Positions 1-6,237 are shown, numbered from the stretch's first letter. The stretch is DNA of 10,574 nt from Nocardioides sp. (GCA_003519585.1 DOWL01000075.1:1-10574), one strand, 5' to 3'. Numbers and translations are program-made. Notes: generated by a model not told the origin, from the letters alone.

Positions 1-2
1 CG

Positions 3-734
3 CTCCCCGCCGCCCTCGCCGGTGCCGGTGTGCCCGTGGTCCCGCGTGCGGTCGGCGAGGTCGAGCAGCGGCCGGGCCACGTGCTCGTCGACGGCGAACC
101 GACGGCGTACCTCGTCGCCGCCGACGGCCTCCACTCGCCGGTGCGCCGGATGCTCGGTCTCGATCGGCCGGCCGAGGGCCGGAAGCGCTACGGGCAACGG
201 GTGCACGTGGAGATCGAGCCGTGGACGTCGTTCGTGGAGGTGCACTGGGCGGCCGGATCGGAGGCGTACGTGACTCCCGTGGCCGACGACCTGGTGGGGA
301 TCGCGGTCCTGACCGAGCGACAGGCGCCGTTCGAGGAGCTGCTGGCCGAGCACCCGGCCCTTCGAGAGCGGGTCGGGCGCCGGCCTCTGTCGCGCACCCG
401 CGGGGCCGGCCCGCTCCGACAACGGTCGACGCGCCAGGTCGACGGGCGGGTGCTGCTGGTCGGCGACGCGGCCGGGTACGTCGACGCGCTCACCGGCGAG
501 GGAATCGCGATCGGCCTGGCCCAGGCACGGGCCGCGGTCGACGCGGTGGTGGCCGGGCGCCCGGAGCGCTACGCGGCGGCGTACCCACGGCTCGGCCGGC
601 GACACGTTCTGCTCACCCGCGCGCTGCTCACCTCGTCGCGTGCCCCGGTCGTCCGCCGCCGGATCGTGCCGCTCGCGGCCCGGCTGCCGCGGGTCTTCAC
701 CGGTGTCGTCGACCAGCTGGCGAGGCCGGCATGA
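3..734 (+). CDS. FAD-dependent oxidoreductase (geranylgeranyl reductase / PheA-TfdB monooxygenase-like fold), 5' truncated
   Basis: This is the C-terminal 243 residues of a flavoprotein. The frame is open to the left edge, so the start and the N-terminal GxGxxG FAD-binding motif lie outside the window. Two family motifs are visible. One is ADGLHSPVRR at about residues 40-49 of the visible part, the ADG-S-vRr element that contacts FAD/NAD(P). The other is VLLVGDAAGYVD with the GD pair near 154-155, which contacts the FAD ribityl, followed by a Gly-rich helix (TGEGIAIGLAQA). Such proteins are groups of UbiH/PHBH-like hydroxylases and geranylgeranyl reductases that act on lipids, isoprenoids or aromatics. 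The TGA overlaps the ATG of idi (ATGA), so the two are translationally coupled. That context favours a carotenoid, terpenoid or other isoprenoid substrate, but the substrate is inference. Confidence 0.85.
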   Translation, partial: LPAALAGAGVPVVPRAVGEVEQRPGHVLVDGEPTAYLVAADGLHSPVRRMLGLDRPAEGRKRYGQRVHVEIEPWTSFVEVHWAAGSEAYVTPVADDLVGIAVLTERQAPFEELLAEHPALRERVGRRPLSRTRGAGPLRQRSTRQVDGRVLLVGDAAGYVDALTGEGIAIGLAQARAAVDAVVAGRPERYAAAYPRLGRRHVLLTRALLTSSRAPVVRRRIVPLAARLPRVFTGVVDQLARPA

Positions 735-1324
735 CCTCGCTCGACGCCGAGCAGGTCGTCCTTCTCGACAGCGACGGACATGCCATCGGCGCTGCCGCCA
801 AGACCGACGTGCATGGCCTCGACACCCCGCTGCACCTGGCCTTCTCCTGCTACGTCTTCGACGGTGCCGGCCGGCTGCTGATCACCCAGCGTGCCCTGGC
901 CAAGCCCACCTTCGGAGGCGTCTGGACCAACTCCTGCTGCGGCCATCCCGCCCCTGGCGAGCCGATCGCGGACGCCGTACGCCGCCGGACGGGTCAGGAG
1001 CTCGGCCTCCGGCTCGAGAAGGTGAAGCTCGTGCTGCCGGCGTTCGGCTACCGCGCGATCGTGCCGTCCGGTCCCTACGCCGGCTGGGTCGAGCACGAGC
1101 TGTGCCCGGTGTTCACGGCCATCGCCACCGAGGATCCGCAGCCCGATCCGACCGAGGTCGAAACCTGGGAGTGGGTGGCCTGGCCGGAGTTCCGGGCCGA
1201 CGTGCTCGCCGGCCGCCGCGAGGTCAGCCAGTGGTGTCGCGAACAGGTCCAGCTGCTCCCCGCCGATCCGCTCGCCGCGCCGGCCGCCGACCCGGGGGAG
1301 TTGCCGCCCGCCGCCCGAGGGTGA
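731..1324 (+). CDS. idi: Isopentenyl-diphosphate delta-isomerase, type I
   Basis: The 197-residue protein interconverts isopentenyl and dimethylallyl diphosphate in the cytoplasm and so supplies both C5 units for polyprenyl synthesis. It is a Nudix-fold protein of normal type I length. The key residues of the family are visible: metal-binding H28 and H35 in KTDVHGLDTPLH, the catalytic Cys and metal His in TNSCCGHP (C70, H72), a Nudix-like helix ending QELGL (E90), and the catalytic/metal acidic pair in WVEHELCPVF (E121, E123). A Trp-rich C-terminal segment (ETWEWVAW) is also typical. The start is fixed by the ATGA overlap with the upstream flavoprotein gene, and longer versions of this frame run antisense-like through that gene. 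The last roughly 20 residues are Ala/Pro-rich and probably disordered. The stop codon lies 2 nt before the first palindromic repeat. Confidence 0.97.
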   Translation: MTSLDAEQVVLLDSDGHAIGAAAKTDVHGLDTPLHLAFSCYVFDGAGRLLITQRALAKPTFGGVWTNSCCGHPAPGEPIADAVRRRTGQELGLRLEKVKLVLPAFGYRAIVPSGPYAGWVEHELCPVFTAIATEDPQPDPTEVETWEWVAWPEFRADVLAGRREVSQWCREQVQLLPADPLAAPAADPGELPPAARG

Positions 1325-1325
1325 C

Positions 1326-1368
1326 GGAATCCCAACATCTGTTGGGATTCCTGACGTTCTGGGGCGTT
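1326..1368 (+). repeat. 43-bp palindrome-bearing direct repeat, copy 1
   Basis: This is the first of two identical 43-bp copies. The other is at 1418-1460. The first 26 bp form a perfect inverted repeat with 12-bp arms, GGAATCCCAACA at 1326-1337 and TGTTGGGATTCC at 1340-1351, separated by TC. The last 17 bp (TGACGTTCTGGGGCGTT) are not self-complementary but pair with a later segment. It begins just after the idi stop codon, so it would form a strong hairpin in the idi transcript and may terminate it or protect the 3' end. No T-run follows. The family of this repeat is unknown to me. It resembles a REP-type extragenic palindrome. Confidence 0.95.
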
Positions 1369-1391
1369 GCATTGCCATAGAACGTCAGGAA
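1348..1391. repeat. Inverted repeat linking copy 1 to an inverted partial third copy
   Basis: TTCCTGACGTTCT at 1348-1360 is perfectly complementary to AGAACGTCAGGAA at 1379-1391, leaving an 18-nt loop. The right arm can equally pair with the identical segment of copy 2 at 1440-1452. It shares the arm (TTCC) of the copy 1 hairpin, so the two hairpins are mutually exclusive at their junction. The right arm and its left flank (GCC at 1374-1376) read as a partial copy of the 43-bp element on the opposite strand. Confidence 0.85.
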
Positions 1392-1417
1392 GTGCCTCGC
1401 GGTCCGGGCGAGTTGTA

Positions 1418-1460
1418 GGAATCCCAACATCTGTTGGGATTCCTGACGTTCTGGGGCGTT
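1418..1460 (+). repeat. 43-bp palindrome-bearing direct repeat, copy 2
   Basis: This copy is identical to 1326-1368 over all 43 positions and in the same orientation, 92 bp downstream. Its 12-bp-arm palindrome is extended by one more A/T pair (13-bp arms, 1417-1429 and 1432-1444). An 8-bp inverted repeat brackets the copy: TGTAGGAA at 1414-1421 and TTCCTACA at 1460-1467. It ends about 40 bp before the proposed lysA -10 hexamer, so it could terminate readthrough from idi or bind a protein upstream of the lysA promoter. Confidence 0.95.
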
Positions 1461-1500
1461 TCCTACACGACGAGATCCGGTCCGGTCGACGCAGAACCCC

Positions 1501-1506
1501 TACGAT
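1501..1506 (+). promoter_or_regulatory. Putative -10 hexamer of a leaderless lysA promoter
   Basis: TACGAT fits the actinobacterial TANNNT -10 consensus and ends exactly 6 nt before the lysA ATG at 1513. That would put the transcript start at or next to the A of the ATG. No Shine-Dalgarno sequence is present before the ATG, and I see no convincing -35 element. Confidence 0.55.
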
Positions 1507-1512
1507 CACGCC

Positions 1513-2793
1513 ATGGGTCAGCTGCTCGACCTGCTCCCGCCCGGCACCTCGCTTTCCGACGACGGCGTGCCCGTCGTCGGCGGCTGCCGACTCGACGAGC
1601 TCGCGGCCGCGAGCGGTACGCCGGTGCTGGTCGTGGCGGAGGATGCGCTCCGGAGCCGCGCTCGCGAGTACGCCGACGGCTTGGCAGAGCGGTGGCCGCA
1701 GAGCCGCGTGGTGTTCGCCTCGAAGGCGTTCCCCTGCACCGCCGTACAACGGGTGATGGTCGAGGAGGGGCTGGGCCTCGACGTCGCCGGAGGCGGCGAG
1801 ATCCTGAGCGCACTCAAGGCGGGTGTGGACCCGCGGCTCGTCGTACTGCACGGCAATGCCAAGCTGCCCGAGGAGATCGCACTCGCGGTCGAACACGGCC
1901 TGGGCCTCGTGGTCGTCGACGGCCCCGACGATGTCGACCGGCTGGAGGCGACGGTGCCGGCGGGGCGCGAAGTGGATGTGCTGGTGCGGGTGATCCCAGG
2001 CGTCACCGCCGAGACCCACGAGAGCGTCCTCACCGGCCACGACGATTCGAAGTTCGGACTCGCCCCTGCCGACGCCGCACCCCTGATCCGGCGGATCGAG
2101 GCGTCCAGCGCGCTTCGGATGCGTGGGCTGCACCTCCACGTCGGCTCGCAGATCCTCCAGACCCAGCCGTTCGCGGATGCGGTCGCCGCGGTCGCCCGGC
2201 TGGGCGCCGAGCTGGGCGAGTTTCCCGTCTACGACCTCGGCGGCGGTCTGGGTGCGCGCTACACATGGGCCGACGAACCGCCGACCGTCGCGGCATACCT
2301 CGATTCCCTCATCGAGGCGGCTCGGGCACACCTGCCAGCCGAGGCCGAGCTGATCGTGGAGCCGGGCCGCAGCATGGTCGCCGAGGCTGCCTGCACGGTC
2401 TACACAGTGGTGACCGTCAAGCGCGGCAAGCACACCTTCGTCGCCGTCGACGGCGGCATGGGCGACAACCTCGAGGTCGCGCTGTTCGATCAACGCTTCG
2501 AAGCCGGGATCCTCGGCCGCCTCGGCGGCGACGCAACCGAGGAGCTCGAGGTGTGCCAACTCGTCGGCCGGCACTGCGAGAGCGGCGACGTTCTGATCCG
2601 TGACCTGCCGCTCCCGCGGCCAGCCGTCGGCGACCGGATCGTCGTGCCCAGCACCGGCGCCTACTGCTTCACCATGGCCAACAATTACAACGGCAATCGG
2701 CGACTCCCCGTCGTCTTCGCCCGCGACGGCGCCTGGCGGACCGTCGTACGCCGCGAGACGTGGGAGGACCTGCTACGTCGAGATGTAGATTGA
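1513..2793 (+). CDS. lysA: Diaminopimelate decarboxylase
   Basis: The 426-residue PLP enzyme of fold type III (alanine racemase-like barrel plus beta domain) decarboxylates meso-diaminopimelate to L-lysine, the last step of the DAP pathway, in the cytoplasm. The PLP Schiff-base lysine is K71 in FASKAFPC. The phosphate and substrate-binding motifs follow in order: HVGSQ from H209, GGGLG near residue 240, EPGRS from E283, CESGD from C355 (active-site Cys from the partner subunit) and GAYCFTMANNYNG from G382. The CESGD and MANNYN motifs favour DAP decarboxylase over ornithine or arginine decarboxylases of this fold. The gene stands alone here rather than beside argS or hom, where actinobacterial lysA usually sits. 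It could therefore be a second copy or a paralogue with an altered substrate. The start is supported by the -10 hexamer exactly 6 nt upstream. The next gene is convergent. Confidence 0.9.
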   Translation: MGQLLDLLPPGTSLSDDGVPVVGGCRLDELAAASGTPVLVVAEDALRSRAREYADGLAERWPQSRVVFASKAFPCTAVQRVMVEEGLGLDVAGGGEILSALKAGVDPRLVVLHGNAKLPEEIALAVEHGLGLVVVDGPDDVDRLEATVPAGREVDVLVRVIPGVTAETHESVLTGHDDSKFGLAPADAAPLIRRIEASSALRMRGLHLHVGSQILQTQPFADAVAAVARLGAELGEFPVYDLGGGLGARYTWADEPPTVAAYLDSLIEAARAHLPAEAELIVEPGRSMVAEAACTVYTVVTVKRGKHTFVAVDGGMGDNLEVALFDQRFEAGILGRLGGDATEELEVCQLVGRHCESGDVLIRDLPLPRPAVGDRIVVPSTGAYCFTMANNYNGNRRLPVVFARDGAWRTVVRRETWEDLLRRDVD

Positions 2794-2828
2794 GGACAGG
2801 GCCCAGCTGTGGTCGTTCGGAGAACGCG

Positions 2829-2840
2829 AGACAGTCGACC
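2829..2840 (+). repeat. 12-bp direct repeat, copy 1 (AGACAGTCGACC)
   Basis: AGACAGTCGACC occurs here and again at 2938-2949, on either side of the large inverted repeat downstream of lysA. It contains the palindrome GTCGAC. Both copies are followed by a T-rich stretch (GATTT and TTTTT). Confidence 0.7.
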
Positions 2841-2868
2841 GATTTCTGAGGTCGGCGGGCAGCCACCA

Positions 2869-2919
2869 TCGACTGCTGAGCATTGTCGGCACCTGGTGCG
2901 GAAATTGCTCAGCAGTCGA
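2869..2919. terminator. Large inverted repeat between convergent lysA and usp, probable bidirectional terminator
   Basis: The 14-bp arms TCGACTGCTGAGCA (2869-2882) and TGCTCAGCAGTCGA (2906-2919) are perfectly complementary. The 23-nt centre holds a further small palindrome, GCACC-T-GGTGC at 2889-2899. The position, between the ends of two convergent genes, suits a bidirectional transcription stop. There is no U-run directly after the arms, so factor-assisted termination or a protein site are alternatives. Confidence 0.65.
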
Positions 2920-2931
2920 GCATCGTGACGG

Positions 2932-2954
2932 AAAGGTAGACAGTCGACCTTTTT
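2932..2954 (+). terminator. Short hairpin with T-run downstream of lysA
   Basis: AAAGGT (2932-2937) pairs with ACCTTT (2947-2952) around a 9-nt loop, and T residues continue to 2954. Read on the plus strand this is a weak intrinsic terminator shape that would back up the larger inverted repeat for lysA. The loop contains the second copy of the 12-bp repeat (2938-2949). Confidence 0.45.
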
Positions 2955-2970
2955 CCGAGCCGGACGTTGG

Positions 2971-3861
2971 TTACGGAACCACGACGACGGGGACCGGCGA
3001 GTGGCGCACGATCTTCGAGGCGTTCGAGCCCAGGAAGATCCGTTCGATGACGCCGGCCTCCGAGGAGCCGAGCACGAGCACCTCGTCGCGGTCCCAGTCC
3101 AGCCGGTCGATGGCCGCGCCCCAGGTCCGGCCCTGGGCGACGACGCTCTCGACGTCGGACGGTGCGTTGCCCGATTCCTTCAGCGCCGCGACGGCGGCCT
3201 CCTGGGCCGCGGTGGCCTGTGCGACCCAGCGGTCCAGCACCATGTCCTCGGCGTGGATGCCGATGCCGGCGGTGGGGCTGGTCCGGCCGCGGACGGCGAA
3301 GGTCACCAGCCGAAGCGAGGCGCCGATCTCGGTGCAGATCTCCGCCGTACGGCGGAGGGTGGCGTGCGAGCGGTCGTCGCCGCGGAAGGCGCACGAGACG
3401 CGTCGTACGCGTCCGTGTTCGCTGGCGGCCCAACCCTGGGTCGCGACCGCGACGGGGATGTGGGAGGAGTGCAACAGCCAGTCGCCGGTCGCCCCCGGAT
3501 GGACGCGGCCGTAGCTGCCGGTGGTGCCCGAGCCGATCACGATCATCGATGCGGAGATCTCGTCGGCTTGCTCGAGGAGCGCGCTGGCGACCGACCGGCC
3601 CGGCGTCCACCGGCACACCGCGGCGACCTGGGGGCAGTAGTCGGCCAGGATCGCCTGCGCCTCGGCCACCGCCGCCGCGCCCTGTTGCTCGGCCCACGCC
3701 TCGAACTCGCGGTCCGTGTGACCGGCGACCGGGGTCGGCCACACCGTGGGTACGACGGTCACGACGAGCAGGTCGGTGTCCTCGGATCTGGCCAGGGTGG
3801 CCCCCAATTCGAGGGAGGACCAGTCGTCCTTCCCGGGTGAGAAGCCGACGACCAACGTCAT
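2971..3861 (-). CDS. Universal stress protein, two tandem UspA domains
   Basis: The 296-residue protein is built of two Usp (Rossmann-like) domains, about 1-145 and 150-296. The second domain ends with a clear nucleotide-binding signature: GSSEAG (265-270), LGSN (277-280) and KIVRHSPVPVVVVP at the C terminus. The first domain has a looser version (GSGTTGSYG near 110-118 and PGATGDWLLHS near 122-132) where the usual G-S pair is not intact, so ATP binding may be confined to domain 2. Tandem Usp proteins of this size are common in actinobacteria and are linked to stress, hypoxia or dormancy. The precise role here is unknown. The ATG lies 1 nt after the stop codon of the upstream permease gene, so the two are co-transcribed and probably translationally coupled. 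This suggests that it modulates or senses the state of the transporter. Confidence 0.9.
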   Translation of the reverse strand: MTLVVGFSPGKDDWSSLELGATLARSEDTDLLVVTVVPTVWPTPVAGHTDREFEAWAEQQGAAAVAEAQAILADYCPQVAAVCRWTPGRSVASALLEQADEISASMIVIGSGTTGSYGRVHPGATGDWLLHSSHIPVAVATQGWAASEHGRVRRVSCAFRGDDRSHATLRRTAEICTEIGASLRLVTFAVRGRTSPTAGIGIHAEDMVLDRWVAQATAAQEAAVAALKESGNAPSDVESVVAQGRTWGAAIDRLDWDRDEVLVLGSSEAGVIERIFLGSNASKIVRHSPVPVVVVP

Positions 3862-3862
3862 G

Positions 3863-5305
3863 TCAGGCGGCCTCGGGGACGGGCGCGGCGGTGTTGAGCC
3901 GCGAGTGGTGCCGGCTCCACAGGAAGTAGAACGCCATGACGATCGCGAGCCAGCAGCCGAAGATCACCCACGTGATCGCCGCGAGACCCGAGAGTACGTA
4001 GACGCACGCTGCGACGGTGACGACCGGTGTGACCGGATAGCCGGGGACCTTGAACGGTCGTTCGAGATCGGGCTGGGTCCGGCGTAGGACGATGACCCCG
4101 ATCGCCACGGTCGAGAACGCGACCAGCGTTCCGATCGAGACGGTGTCCCAGAGGTAGTCGGACGGCACGAACCCGGCGATGATCGCCACCACGATCCCGA
4201 CCACGACGGTGTTGAACACCGGCGTCATGGTGCGCGGGTTCACCTCGGCGAACTTGTCGGGCAGCATCCGGTCGCGGCCCATCGCGAACAGGATGCGGGT
4301 CTGGCCGTAGAGCGTCACCAGGGTGACCGAGAAGATCGAGATCACGGCGCCCGCGGCGAGGATCGTGCCCGGGATGGCGCTGCCGGTGATGTTCTCGAGG
4401 ATCACGGACAGACCCGCACTCTCCTGCTCTGGGCTCGAGAAGTCGGCCAGTGGCTGCGAGCCGACCCCTGCGATCGCGACGAGCACGTAGATCGTGACCA
4501 CGATGAACAGTGCGCCGATGATCGCGCGCGGCAGCGCTCGTTGCGGATCGCGCACTTCTTCACCCGCCGTGGAGACCGCATCGAGGCCGATGAACGAGAA
4601 GAAGATGGTGCCCGCCGCGGCGCTGATGCCCGCCGACCCGGCCGCCCAGAAGTTGTCGAACCGGTCGACCTGGAACGCCGTCAGCCCGATCGCGATGAAC
4701 AGCACCAGCACGCTGAGCTTGATCAGCACCATGACGGTGTTGACCTTCGCCGACTCGCTGGCGCCCCGGATCAGCAGCAGCGTGCACAGGCCGACAAGCA
4801 CGATCGCCGGCAGGTTGAGCAGCCCGTTGGTGCCGTCGTACGGGATCGGCGAGTACGACAGCGACTGCGGGATCGTGGTGCCGATGGTCTTGTCGAGGAG
4901 CTCGTTGAAGTAGCCGCTCCAGCCGACGGCCACTGCGGACGCCGCGACGCCGTACTCCAACAGGACGCAGGCGGCGATCACCATCGCCACCAGCTCGCCG
5001 AGAGCGTGGTAGGCGTAGGAGTACGTCGACCCGCTCACCGGGATGGCGCTGGCCATCTCGGCGTAGCACAGCGCCGACAGGCCGGCGGCGAGGCCGGCGA
5101 TCAGAAACGAGATGATGACGGCCGGCCCGGCATCGGGGACCGCCTCCTGCAGGACGAAGAAGATTCCGGTGCCGACGGTGGCGCCGACGCCGAACATCAT
5201 CAGCTGGAAGGTGCCGAAGCTGCGTTCGAGTTCGGGTCCGTCGTGCGGCGTCTTCACCGCCATCGGCTTCTTGCGGGTCAACTGCTCGCTCAGCGTGGCG
5301 GTCAT
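3863..5305 (-). CDS. APC-superfamily amino-acid permease
   Basis: This is a 480-residue inner-membrane transporter, normal length for the APC (amino acid-polyamine-organocation) family, with about 12 hydrophobic segments. The first membrane segment carries GVGATVGTGIFF (about 39-51), the unwound substrate-binding motif of TM1. The TM6 region reads FSFIGLDAVSTAGEEVRDP, also a family signature, and a late cytoplasmic motif RPFKVPGYP is typical of the CAT/YfnA-like group. The likely substrate is an amino acid taken up with protons, but its identity cannot be read from the sequence. I prefer the ATG at 5305 to one 30 nt further upstream. It has a strong Shine-Dalgarno sequence (GAGAGGGAG, complement of 5311-5319) with its GGGAG core 5 nt before the ATG, and the 10 extra residues would overlap the promoter region. 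It is the first gene of the operon with the stress protein. Confidence 0.92.
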   Translation of the reverse strand: MTATLSEQLTRKKPMAVKTPHDGPELERSFGTFQLMMFGVGATVGTGIFFVLQEAVPDAGPAVIISFLIAGLAAGLSALCYAEMASAIPVSGSTYSYAYHALGELVAMVIAACVLLEYGVAASAVAVGWSGYFNELLDKTIGTTIPQSLSYSPIPYDGTNGLLNLPAIVLVGLCTLLLIRGASESAKVNTVMVLIKLSVLVLFIAIGLTAFQVDRFDNFWAAGSAGISAAAGTIFFSFIGLDAVSTAGEEVRDPQRALPRAIIGALFIVVTIYVLVAIAGVGSQPLADFSSPEQESAGLSVILENITGSAIPGTILAAGAVISIFSVTLVTLYGQTRILFAMGRDRMLPDKFAEVNPRTMTPVFNTVVVGIVVAIIAGFVPSDYLWDTVSIGTLVAFSTVAIGVIVLRRTQPDLERPFKVPGYPVTPVVTVAACVYVLSGLAAITWVIFGCWLAIVMAFYFLWSRHHSRLNTAAPVPEAA

Positions 5306-5333
5306 GGGCGCTCCCTCTCCGAAGGTGTTCAGC

Positions 5334-5339
5334 AACCTA
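5334..5339 (-). promoter_or_regulatory. Putative -10 hexamer of the permease operon
   Basis: On the minus strand TAGGTT (5339 down to 5334) fits TANNNT. It predicts a transcript start near 5327 and a leader of about 22 nt that holds the Shine-Dalgarno sequence. A weak candidate -35 (GTTCGG at 5362-5357) sits 17 bp upstream. Confidence 0.4.
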
Positions 5340-5384
5340 GCCCCTCAGCGTGGTGGCCGAACAGAGCCGCGATGATGGGCCATC

Positions 5385-6104
5385 GTGGAGCTCGGGTCGT
5401 ACGTCGCCATCGCGCTGGCCGTCTTCGTCGGCGCGACGGTGCAGTCGGTGGTCGGCCTCGGCGTCGGCCTGGTCGCGGCTCCGGTGATGGCCCTGCTCGA
5501 GCCGTGGACCATGCCCGGGTCGCTGCTCATGCTCGCGCTCGTGCTCCCGGTTGCAACCCTCACCCACGACCACGACGACATCGACTGGGCCGGGCTCGCG
5601 TGGTCGCTGCCCGCGCGGGTGTTCGGTACCGGCGTCGGAGTCGCGGTGGTTGCGGTCTTCACCCACCAACAACTCGGGGTCGCGGTCGGCCTCGTGGTGC
5701 TGTTCATGGTGCTCATCACCTGGCAGGCCGTCGAGGTCCCGATCAACCACGCGACCTTGAGCGGAGCCGGCTTCGTCAGCGGCATCACCGGTACGGCGAC
5801 CTCGATCGGCGGTCCGCCGTTCGCGTTGCTCTACCAGCACCGGCCCGCGCAACAGATCCGTACGACGATGGCGGTCTATTTCGTGGTCGGTGCCGCGCTC
5901 AGCCTGGTCGGCCTGCTCGCGGTCGGCGACCTGACGTGGGACCAGGCGCGGGCCGCGGTGGAGTTGCTCCCACCGCTGCTCCTCGGCGCGGTCGCGGGCG
6001 CGCTGTCTCGCCGCTATCTGCCAGCCGACCGGGTCCGACCGGCGGTCCTGGTCGTGAGTGCGGTCTCTGCCGTCGTCCTGGTGGTGCGGTCGCTGGCCGG
6101 GTGA
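5385..6104 (+). CDS. TauE/SafE-family membrane exporter
   Basis: This 239-residue integral membrane protein has about eight hydrophobic segments arranged as two halves. Each half carries a family-type Gly-rich motif: GATVQSVVGLGVGLVAAPVM near residues 16-35, and FVSGITGTATSIGGPPFALL near 130-149. TauE/SafE (TSUP) proteins are proposed exporters of sulfite, sulfoacetate and related organic anions. The substrate here is unknown. The start is GTG at 5385, since an in-frame stop at 5373-5375 excludes anything earlier. No good ribosome binding site is visible. It is divergent from the permease operon, with a 79-bp shared upstream region, and convergent with the small ORF at 6132-6206. Confidence 0.88.
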   Translation: MELGSYVAIALAVFVGATVQSVVGLGVGLVAAPVMALLEPWTMPGSLLMLALVLPVATLTHDHDDIDWAGLAWSLPARVFGTGVGVAVVAVFTHQQLGVAVGLVVLFMVLITWQAVEVPINHATLSGAGFVSGITGTATSIGGPPFALLYQHRPAQQIRTTMAVYFVVGAALSLVGLLAVGDLTWDQARAAVELLPPLLLGAVAGALSRRYLPADRVRPAVLVVSAVSAVVLVVRSLAG

Positions 6105-6110
6105 GTGCAG

Positions 6111-6127
6111 GGCCCGACTGCTGGGCC
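6111..6127. terminator. Small GC hairpin between convergent genes
   Basis: GGCCC (6111-6115) and GGGCC (6123-6127) can pair around a 7-nt loop. The site is the 27-bp gap between the stop codons of the exporter gene and the small ORF on the other strand. It is short and lacks a T-run, so a terminator role is only plausible. Confidence 0.3.
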
Positions 6128-6131
6128 AGGC

Positions 6132-6206
6132 TCAGGACGCGATGGCCATGGCGACGAATGCGGCCACGAGCAACGCGAACAGGACTGCGGTGCGCTTGGT
6201 GTTCAT
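6132..6206 (-). CDS. Small single-span membrane peptide, 24 residues
   Basis: The ATG (6206-6204) opens a 24-codon frame ending in TGA. The peptide starts MNTKRT, two positive charges, followed by about 18 almost purely hydrophobic residues (from A7 to S24). It therefore looks like one transmembrane helix with the N terminus inside. Translation is well supported: AGGAG (complement of 6213-6217) lies 6 nt before the ATG within a purine-rich stretch. It lies 31 nt after the yceI stop codon on the same strand, so it is probably the last gene of that operon. It is too short for normal gene calling. No function can be assigned. It could be a small membrane regulator or a leader-like peptide, and a chance ORF is the main alternative. 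Confidence 0.6.
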   Translation of the reverse strand: MNTKRTAVLFALLVAAFVAMAIAS

Positions 6207-6237
6207 CTCCGTCTCCTCTCGCTCTGCTGCGTATCGG

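Noticed and set aside
1326..1460. Two repeats with a 49-bp spacer as a minimal CRISPR array
   Set aside because: There are only two units, the repeats are 43 bp and almost fully palindromic in their first part, the spacer itself contains an inverted repeat copy, and no cas genes are present.
1075..2574. Long minus-strand open frame (499 codons) opposite lysA and idi
   Set aside because: It runs antisense across two clearly recognisable plus-strand genes and the repeat region, has no family motifs, and is expected from the high GC content.
5306..5335. Upstream ATG for the permease (10 extra residues)
   Set aside because: The extra codons cover the strong Shine-Dalgarno sequence and abut the candidate -10. 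The ATG at 5305 is better placed.
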